Assembly (NCBI GenBank): GCA_019694455.1
Contig: JAIBBY010000001.1
Coordinates: 124,001-188,000, forward strand
Length of the DNA stretch: 64,000 nucleotides
Source: Pirellulales bacterium
Lineage (GTDB): Bacteria; Planctomycetota; Planctomycetia; Pirellulales; JAEUIK01
Direction: 5' to 3'
Position numbers and translations under genes: made by a program. How positions within the stretch are numbered: position 1 is the stretch's first letter; every line of letters starts with the position of its first letter. The notes beneath the pieces are model-generated. The model was not told the DNA's origin. It did not search any database and saw only the letters and a program-made list of their open reading frames with translations. Positions 9,353 to 19,444 of the stretch are shown here, in pieces.

Positions 9353-11589
9353 AGACGCTTGCGAAACGCGCGCTGTCGCAGCCGGCTTGGAATCACCTAT
9401 TGCGCCAGCCAACCGGGCCATTCACTGCGGAGTTGTCGCGGCGGCCGGGAGGATTTGGCCTGGGCCAGGTGCCCGCTGGCAACGTGCCCGACGCCACTGC
9501 CGCCATGACTTGTGGTTACTGCTCCACGGGATGCTCGCTCACGGTTCACCTGCGCGATGGCGACGCGATTGGTTTGTCGCCGACCACGGATTATCCGGTG
9601 AACCTGGGAATGGCCTGCCCCAAAGGTTGGGAGGCGCTGTCCGCGCTCAAAGCCGCCGATCGCGCGACCACACCGCTATTGCGCGACGCAAGTGGTCGGC
9701 TGCGACCGGTGGATTGGGGCGCGGCGCTGGCGGCATTTTGCCAGCAGATGAAGGGGATTCAGCGGCGCTACGGAAACGAGTCGGTGGCCTTTCTCAGCAC
9801 CGGACAGATCGCCACAGAAGAAATGGCGTACCTCGGCGCGCTCGCCAAATTCGGCATGGGCATGATTCATGGCGATGGCAACACGCGGCAGTGCATGGCG
9901 ACCGCGGTGACGGCGTACAAGCAGGCATTTGGTTTCGACGCGCCACCGTACACCTACGACGACCTGGAGCAATCCGACGTCATTGTGTTGGTCGGATCAA
10001 ACTTGTGCATCGCGCATCCGATCTTGTGGCAGCGGATCTGCCGTAACCCGCAGCATCCTGAAATTGTCGTGGTCGATCCGCGGAAGACCGAGACGGCGAT
10101 GGCGGCCACGCTGCACCTGCCGCTACGACCCAAGTCGGACTTGGCACTGTTCTACGGGCTGGCGCACCTGTTGATTCGCGAAGGCTGGATCGACGACGAC
10201 TATATCGCGGCGCATACGTCCGGCTTTGAGGCGTTTCGAGAGCATGTTGCCGCATTCACGCCAGAGCGGGTGACGGCGGCGACGGGCATCGACGCACCGG
10301 CGCTATCGCGCGTCGCGCGGATGATTCACTACGGCCGGCGCGTCTCGTTCTGGTGGACGATGGGGGTCAATCAGAGCTACGAGGGAACGCGAACCGCGCA
10401 GAGCCTGATCAATCTGGCGCTAATCACCGGCAACATGGGCCGACCCGGCACGGGAGCGAATTCGATCACCGGGCAGTGCAACGCCATGGGGTCGCGCCTG
10501 TTCAGCAACACCACTAGCCTGTTGGGAGGGCGCGATTTCCAAAATCCGGCACACCGCGCCGAGGTGGCCAGCATCTTGCATATCGACGCCCAGCGCATCC
10601 CCGACCGCCCCAGTTGGGCCTACGACCAGATCGTCGAAGGCATTTTGCAAGACAAGATCAAAGGCTTGTGGGTCATTGCCACCAATCCGGCCCACTCCTG
10701 GATTAACCAGCACATGCTTCGCGACGTGCTTTCGCGGCTCGACTTTCTGGTGGTGCAGGACATGTACGCGTCGACCGAGACCGCGCAACTGGCCAACCTG
10801 GTCTTGCCGGCGGCGGGTTGGGGGGAAAAGGAAGGCACCTTCATCAACTCCGAACGGCGGATCGGACTAATCAAGCAGGTGGCGCGCGCACCGGGCGCGG
10901 CGCTGGCCGACTTTTCGATTTTTCGATTGATCGCCGACGCCTGGGGATGCGGCGATCTGCTCAAGCGGTGGACGGCGCCCGAGGCGGTCTTTCATTCGCT
11001 CAAGGAGCTTTCGCGCGGGCGGCCGTGCGACTTCAGTGGCATCGCCGGCTATCAGACACTGGACGAACGCGGCGGCATCCAGTGGCCTTGCGCGGTGGGG
11101 ACAGTCAATCCCGCAACTGAGCGACGCTTGTTCGAGGATGGAAAGTACTTTCATTCCGACGGCAAGGCACGACTGCTCTTTGATGATCCCGCGCCGCTGC
11201 CCGAGGCGCCCAACAAGCGCTATCCGCTGCTTTTGATGACGGGGCGCGGCGCCGTATCGCAATGGCACACTGGCACGCGCACCACCAAGAGCGCGGTGTT
11301 GCGCAAGCTGCATCCGGCCGAGATCTACATCGAGATCAACCCGGAGGACGCGCGGCGCCTTGGCGTGCGACCCGAGCAGCGCGTGGTGGTCGAGTCGCAA
11401 CGCGGCTCACTGGTGGCCAAAGCGATGCTCACCTACACGGTGCAGCCGGGGCAGGTGTTTATGGCCATGCACTATGAAGCGACCAACCAATTGACGCTAG
11501 CGCACTTCGACCCACACTCGCGACAGCCCTCTTACAAGAACTGCGCGGTGCGGATTCGCGCCGCGCCACATGACGCAAGCGAAACATGA
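9349..11589 (+). CDS. nasA: Molybdopterin assimilatory nitrate reductase, catalytic subunit
   Basis: 746 residues, the size of cytoplasmic NasA/NarB enzymes. A 50-residue extension precedes the [4Fe-4S] motif C55-x2-C58-x3-C62-x27-C90. Cys182 in the [10 protein letters not shown] segment is the expected molybdenum ligand of nitrate reductases. The C-terminal region has the molybdopterin dinucleotide-binding fold ([16 protein letters not shown]). No Tat signal, so the enzyme is cytoplasmic. It lacks the extra C-terminal [2Fe-2S] domain of some NasA proteins, consistent with electrons arriving from the Fe-S/anchor fusion upstream. Overlaps it by 4 bp and is followed directly by nitrite reductase. 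Formate dehydrogenase-like activity is the alternative, but the nirB neighbour argues for nitrate. Confidence 0.87.
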
Positions 11590-11635
11590 TCCGCATCGAC
11601 AAGGCAACATCCTTCCTCCTCATGGCGCTATTCCG

Positions 11636-14600
11636 ATGATCCATCGAGCCAACAAACAGAAGACCATTGTTGTGATCGGCAACGGCATGGTCGGCCATCG
11701 CTTCTGCGAGAAGCTGGTCGAGTTCGACACCACGCGGGAACACCGGATTGTGACCTTCTGCGAAGAGCCACGAGCCGCGTACGACCGCGTGGGACTCACG
11801 TCGTTCTTCGCGCACCGCGATCCCGAAAAGCTGATGCTGGCGCGGCGCGAATGGTATCGCGAACAGGGGATTGAGCTACATGTTGGCGACCGAGCCGCCA
11901 AGATTGATCGTAAGAAGAAGATTGTGCGATCGGATCGCGGGATCGATGTGCGCTACGACAAGATCATATTGGCCACCGGTTCGTATCCGTTTGTGCCGCC
12001 GGCGCCGGGAATCCAAAACCGCGGCGTGTTCGTCTATCGCACTATCGAAGACTTGCAGCAGATCATCGCGTACGCCCGTAATGCCCGGCGCGCCGCGGTG
12101 ATTGGCGGGGGGCTCTTGGGGCTGGAGGCCGCGAAGGCGACCTTTGACCTGGGACTAGAAACGCATGTCATTGAGTTCGCGCCGCGGCTGATGCCGCGCC
12201 AGATCGACGACGCGGGTTCGAAGATCTTGGTGCAAAAGATTGAAGACCTGGGGGTGAAGGTGCATCTCAACAAGGGAACCAAGGAGGTGCTCGGCAAAGG
12301 GGAGGTCACCGGCATCGTGTTCAACGACGGCCAAACGCTGGATGTGGAGATGATTGTTGTCTCGGCGGGGATCCGGCCGCGCGACGAACTGGCCAAGCAA
12401 TGCGGGCTGACACTGGGTGAGCGCGGCGGCGTGCTGGTCAACGAGCGGCTAGAAACTTCGGACCCCGACATCCTGGCCATTGGCGAGGTGGCCTTGTGCG
12501 GCGGCATGACGTATGGGCTGGTGGCGCCGGGCTACACCATGGCGGAAATCGCCGCCGCGAATTTGACGGGTGACGACCGCACTTTTGCCGGGGCCGATAT
12601 GTCGACCAAGTTGAAGTTGATGGGCATCGACGTGGCCAGCTTCGGCGATTACGAGGCCAAGCCGGAGCAGGCCCAACCGTTGTGCTTTGACGATCCCTTC
12701 AGCGGCGTTTACAAGAAGCTGCTGTTCACACGCGACGGCAAACGGCTTTTGGGGGGCATACTGGTCGGCGACGCGTCGGACTACTCGCAATTGTTGATGC
12801 TATCCAAGAGCGCGAACGATCTGCCGTGCGCGCCGGGTGAGTTGATCATCGGCAGCAAGGGACCGGCCGCCACGCCGGCGATGTCGGCAGAGACGCAGGT
12901 GTGCTCTTGCAACAACGTCACACACGGCGCGATTTGCGCCGCGATCAAGGACCAGGGACTGACCACGCTGGAAGAGGTGAAACGCTGCACGCGCGCCGGA
13001 GCGGGTTGCGGTGGCTGCGCCCCGTTGGTCGCCACGATCCTCAACTCCCAATTGCAGGCCGCGGGCAAGCAAGTCAGCAACCACCTGTGCGAGCACTTCG
13101 CCTACTCGAGGCAGGAGCTGTTTCAGATCATCAAGATCAAGTCGCTCCGCACGTTTGATGAACTGCTCGCCAGTCATGGCGCCGGTCAGGGCTGCGAGAT
13201 CTGCAAGCCGGCCGTGGCGTCGATTCTGGCCAGCTTGTGGAACGACAACATACTCGATCGGCCCCATCAGACATTGCAGGACACGAACGACCGGTTTTTG
13301 GCCAACATGCAACGTGGCGGATTGTACTCGGTGGTGCCGCGCGTGCCGGGAGGTGAAATCACGCCGAATCAGCTCATCGCGCTGGGCGAGATCGCCAAGA
13401 AATACGGCCTGTACACCAAGATCACAGGCGGACAGCGGGTCGACCTGTTTGGCGCGCAGGTGCAGCAACTGCCGGACATTTGGGAAGAGGTGATCGCCGC
13501 CGGGATGGAGAGCGGGCACGCCTACGGCAAGGCGCTGCGCACTGTGAAGAGTTGCGTGGGCTCGACGTGGTGCCGTTACGGAGTGCAGGACTCGGTGGGA
13601 CTGGCGATTCGCGTTGAACAGCGCTATCGCGGCATCCGCGCGCCGCACAAGATCAAGGGGGCCGTAAGCGGCTGCGTTCGTGAGTGCGCCGAGGCGCAAT
13701 CGAAGGACTTTGGACTGATTGCTACAGAGAACGGCTACAACCTGTATGTCTGCGGCAATGGGGGCGCCAAACCGCGACACGGGGATCTATTGGCCACCGA
13801 TCTCGATGAGGGGACGGCGCTCAAATATCTCGACCGCTTCTTGATGTACTACATCGAAACCGCCGACCGCCTGACGCGCACTAGCGTGTGGCTGGAGGGC
13901 CTGGAAGGGGGTATCGAGCATTTGCGCGATGTCATCGTGCGCGACAAGCTTGGCATCTGCGACGAATTGGAGCGGCGAGCGCAACACCTGGTCGACACCT
14001 ATCAATGCGAGTGGACGGCCGTGGTCAACGACCCCGAGCGCCGCAAGCAGTTTGCTCAATTCGTCAATAGTGACGAGACGGAAACAGGGATCGAAATCAT
14101 CACCGAGCGCGAGCAACACCGGCCAGCCGACTGGCCCAAGGAGGGAGCGCTGGTGCAACTGCAACCGCTACTGGAGAAGCACGCGCCGCGCAGCAACGGC
14201 AAGCCACGCCCGCGAGAAGACGCGACGCCGCGATGGATTCCGCTTGGTCGCGTAGCTGATTTTCCTCAGGAAGGAGGAGCAGCGGTAAAGTATGGCCGGG
14301 TGCAGATCGCCATTTTTCACTTTGCCAGCCGCAACCAGTGGTATGCGAGCCAGAATATGTGTCCGCACAAGCGGGCCTTTGTGCTGTCGCGGGGGATCAT
14401 CGGCAGCCAGGGGGAAACGCCGAAAGTGGCGTGCCCGCTGCATAAGAAGACCTTTTCGCTGGCAACGGGGGAATGCCTGACGGGCGAGGATTACTCCGTG
14501 AAAGTATTTCCGGTAAAGGTGGTGGCGGACGAGGTGCTGGTGCTATTGCCGCCAGAAGATCAGCTCAATGCGCTACTGGCGACCGACTTGCATTGCGTGA

Positions 14601-14671
14601 CCTCGTTCCAAACTGAAGTCGTCAGCGCTGCGGTCGCGCTCGCACCGGCTGAGGAATTGGTGGCGACGTAG
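11636..14671 (+). CDS. nirB: NirB-NirD fusion: siroheme nitrite reductase with C-terminal Rieske domain
   Basis: 1011 residues from ATG 11636; an in-frame ATG at 11570 overlapping nasA by 20 bp is the alternative. Order of domains: FAD/NAD(P)H dehydrogenase (VVIGNGMVGHRF), a BFD-type [2Fe-2S] domain (CSCNNV...GAGCGGC), a second BFD-like unit (CEHFAYSR...GQGCEIC), the sulfite/nitrite reductase ferredoxin-like half, the siroheme/[4Fe-4S] site (CVGSTWC, GCVREC), then a NirD domain of about 120 residues. The NirD part keeps both Rieske ligand pairs (CPH, CPLH), so it probably holds a cluster. Reduces nitrite to ammonium with six electrons from NAD(P)H. Third gene of the nitrate operon. Confidence 0.92.
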   Translation: MIHRANKQKTIVVIGNGMVGHRFCEKLVEFDTTREHRIVTFCEEPRAAYDRVGLTSFFAHRDPEKLMLARREWYREQGIELHVGDRAAKIDRKKKIVRSDRGIDVRYDKIILATGSYPFVPPAPGIQNRGVFVYRTIEDLQQIIAYARNARRAAVIGGGLLGLEAAKATFDLGLETHVIEFAPRLMPRQIDDAGSKILVQKIEDLGVKVHLNKGTKEVLGKGEVTGIVFNDGQTLDVEMIVVSAGIRPRDELAKQCGLTLGERGGVLVNERLETSDPDILAIGEVALCGGMTYGLVAPGYTMAEIAAANLTGDDRTFAGADMSTKLKLMGIDVASFGDYEAKPEQAQPLCFDDPFSGVYKKLLFTRDGKRLLGGILVGDASDYSQLLMLSKSANDLPCAPGELIIGSKGPAATPAMSAETQVCSCNNVTHGAICAAIKDQGLTTLEEVKRCTRAGAGCGGCAPLVATILNSQLQAAGKQVSNHLCEHFAYSRQELFQIIKIKSLRTFDELLASHGAGQGCEICKPAVASILASLWNDNILDRPHQTLQDTNDRFLANMQRGGLYSVVPRVPGGEITPNQLIALGEIAKKYGLYTKITGGQRVDLFGAQVQQLPDIWEEVIAAGMESGHAYGKALRTVKSCVGSTWCRYGVQDSVGLAIRVEQRYRGIRAPHKIKGAVSGCVRECAEAQSKDFGLIATENGYNLYVCGNGGAKPRHGDLLATDLDEGTALKYLDRFLMYYIETADRLTRTSVWLEGLEGGIEHLRDVIVRDKLGICDELERRAQHLVDTYQCEWTAVVNDPERRKQFAQFVNSDETETGIEIITEREQHRPADWPKEGALVQLQPLLEKHAPRSNGKPRPREDATPRWIPLGRVADFPQEGGAAVKYGRVQIAIFHFASRNQWYASQNMCPHKRAFVLSRGIIGSQGETPKVACPLHKKTFSLATGECLTGEDYSVKVFPVKVVADEVLVLLPPEDQLNALLATDLHCVTSFQTEVVSAAVALAPAEELVAT

Positions 14672-14766
14672 GGGCAGAACAGCTCGCGCGCCCAGTAGTC
14701 TTGCGTAGCCATCAGAACTCGGTCCTCGCGCCGGTTGGTTATATTGGCGTCAAGCGGAGGACTGTG

Positions 14767-16113
14767 ATGACGGCCAGCGGACTACGACGACTTGCGGCGA
14801 TGAGGGCTTTGTTTGCAATTGCAGGCGCGTGCCTCTTCTGTCTGGCAGCGGCGCATGCGATGGCGCAACCGCCCGAAGGGGAGCGGACCAGCGCCGGGGT
14901 GTTTCCGATCGCCGCGTCGAAGAAGGGGTTGCAGGTGGAGATGGTCGACGACGCGCTGGCGCTGGGGATCAAGCATGCGGCGCTCAACGTCAACCTGGCG
15001 CAGTTGATTCTGCCAGAAGCCGAAGACGCCGCTGGAGAATTGACCTGGCAGCTTCAAGGAAAAGAGTTCGCCTTTGACAAGGGACAGGTCGAGGCGCTGG
15101 ATCAACGCGTCAAGGCGCTGTCTGATCATGGCGTAGTGGTCTATTTGATTCTGCTGGTTTACGAATCGCCGCGCGCCGAGGTGAATCGCCTGCTGTTGCA
15201 CCCGCGATACGATCGCGCGGCGCCTAATCACCTGGGGGCGTTCAACACCGAAACGGAGGAGGGGCGATTGTGGCTGCGCGCCACGATCGAGTTTTTGAGC
15301 CAGCGCTGGTCGCGGCCCGATCAGCAGTTTGGCCGGGCAGCAGGGTTCATCGTCGGCAACGAAGTGAACTCGCATTGGTGGTGGAGCAACATGGGGCGAG
15401 TGACAATGCAGGAGTTCGCCAACGACTACCTGCGCGCCTTGCGGCTGATTCACGGCGCGGTGCGACGACATGCGCCCTGGGCGCGGGTTTATGTTTCGCT
15501 CGATCACCATTGGGGCATTCGCTTTCCGGCGGGGGACGAGACTCAATGCTTCGCCGGCAAGGAGTTTATCGACTACCTGGCGCGGACGGCGCGGAGTGAG
15601 AGCGAGGGCGATTTTGACTGGCATCTGGCGTATCACCCGTACCCCGAAAATTTGTTTGAACCGCGATATTGGAATGACCACAGCGCGCTGCAGACGCCCG
15701 ATACGCCGCGCATCACCTTCAAGAACTTGGAGGTGCTCACCCAGTATCTGAAGCGCGAGGAACTGCTGTTCCAGGGCAAACCACGACGAGTGATCCTGAG
15801 CGAACAGGGGTTTCACACGCCCGACGGACCCGACGGGGAAGCCATTCAGGCGGCCGCCTACTGCGCCGCGTATCGCAAGGTGGCGGCATTGGATGGCGTG
15901 GACGCATTCATCCTGCATCGGCATGTCGATCATCCGCACGAAGGGGGATTGCGGCTCGGGTTGCGCCGATTCCTGCCGGGCGAGGCGGAACCACGGCCAA
16001 CAAAGTTGATTTACGAATGCTTTCGCCGAGCGGACGGCCTCGATTGGGAGGCCGCTTTTCAGTTCGCATTGCCGATCATCGGCATCGACAAATGGGAGAA
16101 GATCGTCCAGTAG
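14767..16113 (+). CDS. DUF5722 family secreted glycoside hydrolase-like protein
   Basis: 448 residues from ATG 14767, preceded by GCGGAGGA. Signal peptide with core ALFAIAGACLFCLAAAHAMA. The mature protein looks like a TIM barrel: an early GIKHAALNVNLAQL strand, FIVGNEVNSHWWW (an NE pair as in retaining glycosidases), WHLAYHPYPENLF, and RVILSEQGFHTPDG, where a second Glu (SEQ) could be the nucleophile. This is the pattern of DUF5722, a family frequent in planctomycetes and gut Bacteroidetes and presumed to act on polysaccharides. The reaction itself is inferred. Confidence 0.75.
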   Translation: MTASGLRRLAAMRALFAIAGACLFCLAAAHAMAQPPEGERTSAGVFPIAASKKGLQVEMVDDALALGIKHAALNVNLAQLILPEAEDAAGELTWQLQGKEFAFDKGQVEALDQRVKALSDHGVVVYLILLVYESPRAEVNRLLLHPRYDRAAPNHLGAFNTETEEGRLWLRATIEFLSQRWSRPDQQFGRAAGFIVGNEVNSHWWWSNMGRVTMQEFANDYLRALRLIHGAVRRHAPWARVYVSLDHHWGIRFPAGDETQCFAGKEFIDYLARTARSESEGDFDWHLAYHPYPENLFEPRYWNDHSALQTPDTPRITFKNLEVLTQYLKREELLFQGKPRRVILSEQGFHTPDGPDGEAIQAAAYCAAYRKVAALDGVDAFILHRHVDHPHEGGLRLGLRRFLPGEAEPRPTKLIYECFRRADGLDWEAAFQFALPIIGIDKWEKIVQ

Positions 16114-16227
16114 TGGCGCGACTTGCCTCAGCAAATAGCCGCGCAAATGTTCGCCAAATTTGGGGAAACCGGCAACAATATTCGGCAGAGAGCTTGGGCC
16201 GGCCATTTGCGTCAGGGGAGGATTCCC

Positions 16228-17256
16228 ATGTCGCTTACCACTATGCTACCCCAGGCGGCGCCGAAGAAGCCGCAAGCGCTCGCCAATCGAGTCGACTCGC
16301 TGCCACAGCCGACGCCGCGTGCGCCACCGATCAAACTGGTGGAACTGTGCTACACGCTGGTGCATGCCGCCGAGGCGGTTGGCATTGTGGACTTGGCAGA
16401 CGGCGAGTTTCTCCCCGGCGAGCAAACGCTGGAGACGGGCATCGAGCGTCAGCTCAACTATCTGCTCGACGAGGTCGGCTGTTGTCGGCCGGGCTTTCGC
16501 CTGTTGGAAATTGGCTGCGGTTACGGCCATCTGCTGAAACTGGCGGCGGAACGCGGCGCGCGGGCCGTGGGGGTGAACATTTCGCCAGAGCAGGTGCACT
16601 ACTGCCGCGACTGCCGGCTGAAAGCGTATTGCTGCAACTACCGCGACCTGCTGGAAGCCGATGCCCGGCACGGTCAGTTCGATGGGGTGATCGCCAATGG
16701 CTCGCTGGAACATTGGGTGCAGCCCGAGGATGTGCAGGCGGGGCGGATGGATTCGATTTACCACGAATCGTTTGAAATCGTGAACAGGCTGCTCGATCCC
16801 AGCGCCCCGGCCGCGCGGTATGTGACGACGGCGATTCACGTGAAGCGCGAAGTGCGGCCGGAGTATTTGTTGACGCCGTGGCGCCAGCTTCCGCGCGGAA
16901 GTGATCGCCGCCATTTCAGTCTCCTGCACCATTGGATGGGGGGCTACTACCCAGTTGACGGGCAACTGGCGACGTGCGCACAGCCCTATTTTTCGTTGAT
17001 TGCGGAAGTCGACGGCACCTCCGGATACAAAGCGGCCAATGACATCCGCATGAGGCGAATGCTGCGCGGTCTGTACACCAATCCCAAGTTGGTGTGGCGG
17101 ATTGGGCGAGCGCTGGCGCGTTATCCGCGGGTGACGCGAACGATGATTCAGAGCTACTTCGTCGAGCGTAGTTGGGATTGGCAGTTTCAGGGCGACGATC
17201 CGCCCATGAAATTGTTGCGGCACACCTGGCAACGCAATGGGCTACAGGCTGCGTAA
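16228..17256 (+). CDS. Class I SAM-dependent methyltransferase (cyclopropane-synthase-like)
   Basis: 342 residues from ATG 16228, preceded by CAGGGGAGGA; a frame open upstream to 16123 has no ribosome-binding site. Motif I is LLEIGCGYGHLL, followed by AVGVNISPEQVHYC, the segment shared with CmaA/Cfa cyclopropane fatty-acyl phospholipid synthases, and an IANGSLEHW acidic loop. It lacks the Cfa bicarbonate-site pattern, so lipid or small-molecule methylation is as likely as cyclopropanation. The C-terminal region is rich in Trp and Arg (ERSWDWQFQGDD). Confidence 0.78.
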   Translation: MSLTTMLPQAAPKKPQALANRVDSLPQPTPRAPPIKLVELCYTLVHAAEAVGIVDLADGEFLPGEQTLETGIERQLNYLLDEVGCCRPGFRLLEIGCGYGHLLKLAAERGARAVGVNISPEQVHYCRDCRLKAYCCNYRDLLEADARHGQFDGVIANGSLEHWVQPEDVQAGRMDSIYHESFEIVNRLLDPSAPAARYVTTAIHVKREVRPEYLLTPWRQLPRGSDRRHFSLLHHWMGGYYPVDGQLATCAQPYFSLIAEVDGTSGYKAANDIRMRRMLRGLYTNPKLVWRIGRALARYPRVTRTMIQSYFVERSWDWQFQGDDPPMKLLRHTWQRNGLQAA

Positions 17257-17268
17257 CCGCGGCGGCGG

Positions 17269-18561
17269 TTAGAAGATCAACTGAGCGCGCAGGCCGACCA
17301 CGAGAGCGGTATCGATCGATTCGATCGCCGGCGTGATTACTTGCAGGTCGGGGGTGAGTCGCATAGCGGGCGTGACCTGCACGTTGTAGAAGCACTCGAT
17401 TCCCTGTCCATCGCCGATCGTGCCGAATTGCGATGCAAAGACCGGACTGAGCCGATTGCTGGTGGCGGCGTAGTACCACCCGACGCCGAAGGTGTCGGCT
17501 GGGCGTGTCGCCAGCGGGCTGTTGCCGCCGACACCAAAGCTGAGGAACCAGGCCAGTGGGCTGGTGTTGTCGTCAGCGATACCCGCGCGAGCGAAGGCGC
17601 CCCAACCGTGCAGCGGCTTCTCGGAATCGACGACCAGGTATTGATCGCAGTTCCAGAACAGACTCCACGAGCCACGAGTCTTGGGGATCACGATGTTGGG
17701 ATAGTCGACATAGACATCGCTGAGTGAGGCATAGGTGCGGTTGTTCCAGGTGCCGCCGATGAGTTGATGCCCGGGTAGATCGAAGAAGCGGGTCGGCGTT
17801 CGCACGAACGCGGACAAGAGCGCGCCATCATTGAATAGCTCCTTGAAGCCACTGGTACCGCTGGTGTCGATCGAATTGAGAACGGTGAAGCCGAGCGTCT
17901 GTTCGGACTCGCCCAAGATCACAAATCCTGCGCCGAGCGTCGAGTAAGGGACGGTGGTGGCTGCGATGGGATTGAAGGTGAAGGCGATATTGGAGAACTG
18001 CGTCTTGCCGCGGCCATGCGCAAAGGCGTTCATGTCTCCGTCGAGGGTGTCCATTTTGCCCGCGAAGACGGCGAAGTTCTCGCTCAAGGCCTGCGTGAAC
18101 AGCACGTTGGTGAGGTAGAGGCGTTCGCTATTGGGGACCGGCAGGTTGGCGACGATGGTGGGTGAGAAGAAGGCGCCAACATCGTCGATGATGGTTTCGC
18201 CATAGCGGTGTTCGGCGCGAAGCTTGACAGAGAAGCCCTTTTGGCCCCACAGCTTGCCGCCGTCCATCAGCATGATGTAATCGCCGTGACCGGCGAAATC
18301 GAAGTCTTGTTGGCGACCGCCGGCGGTATTGCCAAAGTAGAAGTTGGTGCTATCGGCCAAGATCGAAACGCCATCCTGTTCCAGGCGGCTGCGCAGGCCA
18401 AGCCAATCGCCGGTCAATCTCGGAGTGGGCGCCGCCGCAGCCTGCTGCGCGGCCACCCGCTCGGGGAACATGACGAGCGAAAGCAGTAGCGCTGCAACCT
18501 GGCATATGGCATGCGACGGAGGTCGCGCTACGATACGGACGGCTGTGAGGCTTGGGCGCAT
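17269..18561 (-). CDS. OprB-family carbohydrate porin
   Basis: 430 residues from the ATG at 18561; the frame extends further but the sequence upstream is Cys/Arg-rich and unlike protein. Signal peptide (ICQVAALLLSLVMFPERVAAQ), then LTGDWLGLRSRLEQDGVSI, the hallmark opening of OprB porins (GDW-G-R-L-...-G). The rest is alternating beta-strand sequence ending in an aromatic residue (GLRAQLIF), as outer-membrane barrels do. Probably a monomeric outer-membrane channel for sugars or other solutes. Convergent with the methyltransferase gene, 12 bp apart. No transporter or regulator accompanies it. Confidence 0.88.
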   Translation of the reverse strand: MRPSLTAVRIVARPPSHAICQVAALLLSLVMFPERVAAQQAAAAPTPRLTGDWLGLRSRLEQDGVSILADSTNFYFGNTAGGRQQDFDFAGHGDYIMLMDGGKLWGQKGFSVKLRAEHRYGETIIDDVGAFFSPTIVANLPVPNSERLYLTNVLFTQALSENFAVFAGKMDTLDGDMNAFAHGRGKTQFSNIAFTFNPIAATTVPYSTLGAGFVILGESEQTLGFTVLNSIDTSGTSGFKELFNDGALLSAFVRTPTRFFDLPGHQLIGGTWNNRTYASLSDVYVDYPNIVIPKTRGSWSLFWNCDQYLVVDSEKPLHGWGAFARAGIADDNTSPLAWFLSFGVGGNSPLATRPADTFGVGWYYAATSNRLSPVFASQFGTIGDGQGIECFYNVQVTPAMRLTPDLQVITPAIESIDTALVVGLRAQLIF

Positions 18562-18707
18562 CGGTCGCAAGTGAAGCGGTTTTTGCTTGGAATGCAGACT
18601 GGCGAAAATCTGCGCTGTAATCGGATTGTCGGCATTGAGCGTCGCGCGCCGTTGGTCATTTCTCGAACCAGTGAGGGCCGCGGCGATTGACCTTGCCGGC
18701 CAGGCAA

Positions 18708-18737
18708 ACCTTGCGGGCGAGCGTGTTGTGCTACAAT
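18708..18737 (+). promoter_or_regulatory. Candidate promoter of the Lys-rich protein gene
   Basis: TACAAT at 18732-18737 with a weak TTGCGG about 15 bp upstream, some 43 bp before the ATG. The spacing is short for a housekeeping promoter, so confidence is low. Confidence 0.3.
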
Positions 18738-18779
18738 TGCGGGCAGTTCGAACTTCACACCCATTGGAACACCGACACC

Positions 18780-19283
18780 ATGACCGTTGCCGCCTCGAAA
18801 GTCCGCACTGTCTGCACCGAAACGGAAGCCGCCTTGGTGCGTGCAAGCCGCAAGCCCGAGCTGGAACAGTTGAGCCACGCCAAAGTGCGACAGTTGGCGG
18901 CGCGCGCCAAGAAGCTGAGCGACAAGTGGCAAGACGTGGAGCGTGGCCAATCGCGGACGCGTAGCCGGCAGACGGGCACGGGGGTCCGCGACACGAACTC
19001 GGCGCTGAAGGCGGAGATTTTTCGAGACGCTTTGGCCGCGTTTCAAGGGCGCTTGGCCAAGCTCGATGCCGCGGGGAGCAAGCCGGCCAAGGCAGCAGCG
19101 CCCGCCAAGTCCAAGCGCAGCGCCGAGCACCGCGCGACGCGTGCGGCGGTTCGACAAGACCTGTCAGACACCAAGAGCGAACTCAAAGCCAAGCAGCGCG
19201 CCAAGCAAGCGAAGCAAAAGCCCAAGCCCGCCGTGGCGCAGCCCAAAGTGGTCGCCGAGACCAAACCGGCCCGCAAGCGCTGA
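18780..19283 (+). CDS. Small Lys/Ala-rich basic protein, unknown function
   Basis: 167 residues from ATG 18780. The N-terminal 110 residues are predicted mostly helical and strongly charged (LSHAKVRQLAARAKKLSDKW). The C-terminal third is low-complexity Lys-Ala-Pro-Gln sequence with KPAKAAAPAK and KQKPKPAVAQPK repeats, like the tails of bacterial histone H1-like or other nucleic-acid-binding proteins. Net charge is strongly positive. No named family recognised. DNA or RNA binding is an inference from composition only. Confidence 0.65.
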   Translation: MTVAASKVRTVCTETEAALVRASRKPELEQLSHAKVRQLAARAKKLSDKWQDVERGQSRTRSRQTGTGVRDTNSALKAEIFRDALAAFQGRLAKLDAAGSKPAKAAAPAKSKRSAEHRATRAAVRQDLSDTKSELKAKQRAKQAKQKPKPAVAQPKVVAETKPARKR

Positions 19284-19444
19284 TCGCGCTCGCCGGTTGG
19301 CCTGAGCGGCGCCACCGTCAACGATCGCCAGACTTGCCAAGCGCGGCGGTACTATCGTGCGGCTCGACCTGGGGAAACTTTGGCGACATCCGAAGCGCTC
19401 CTTGGTCGCCGGGGGTGTTCGCGCAACAGGAGGCTCCGCTTAGA

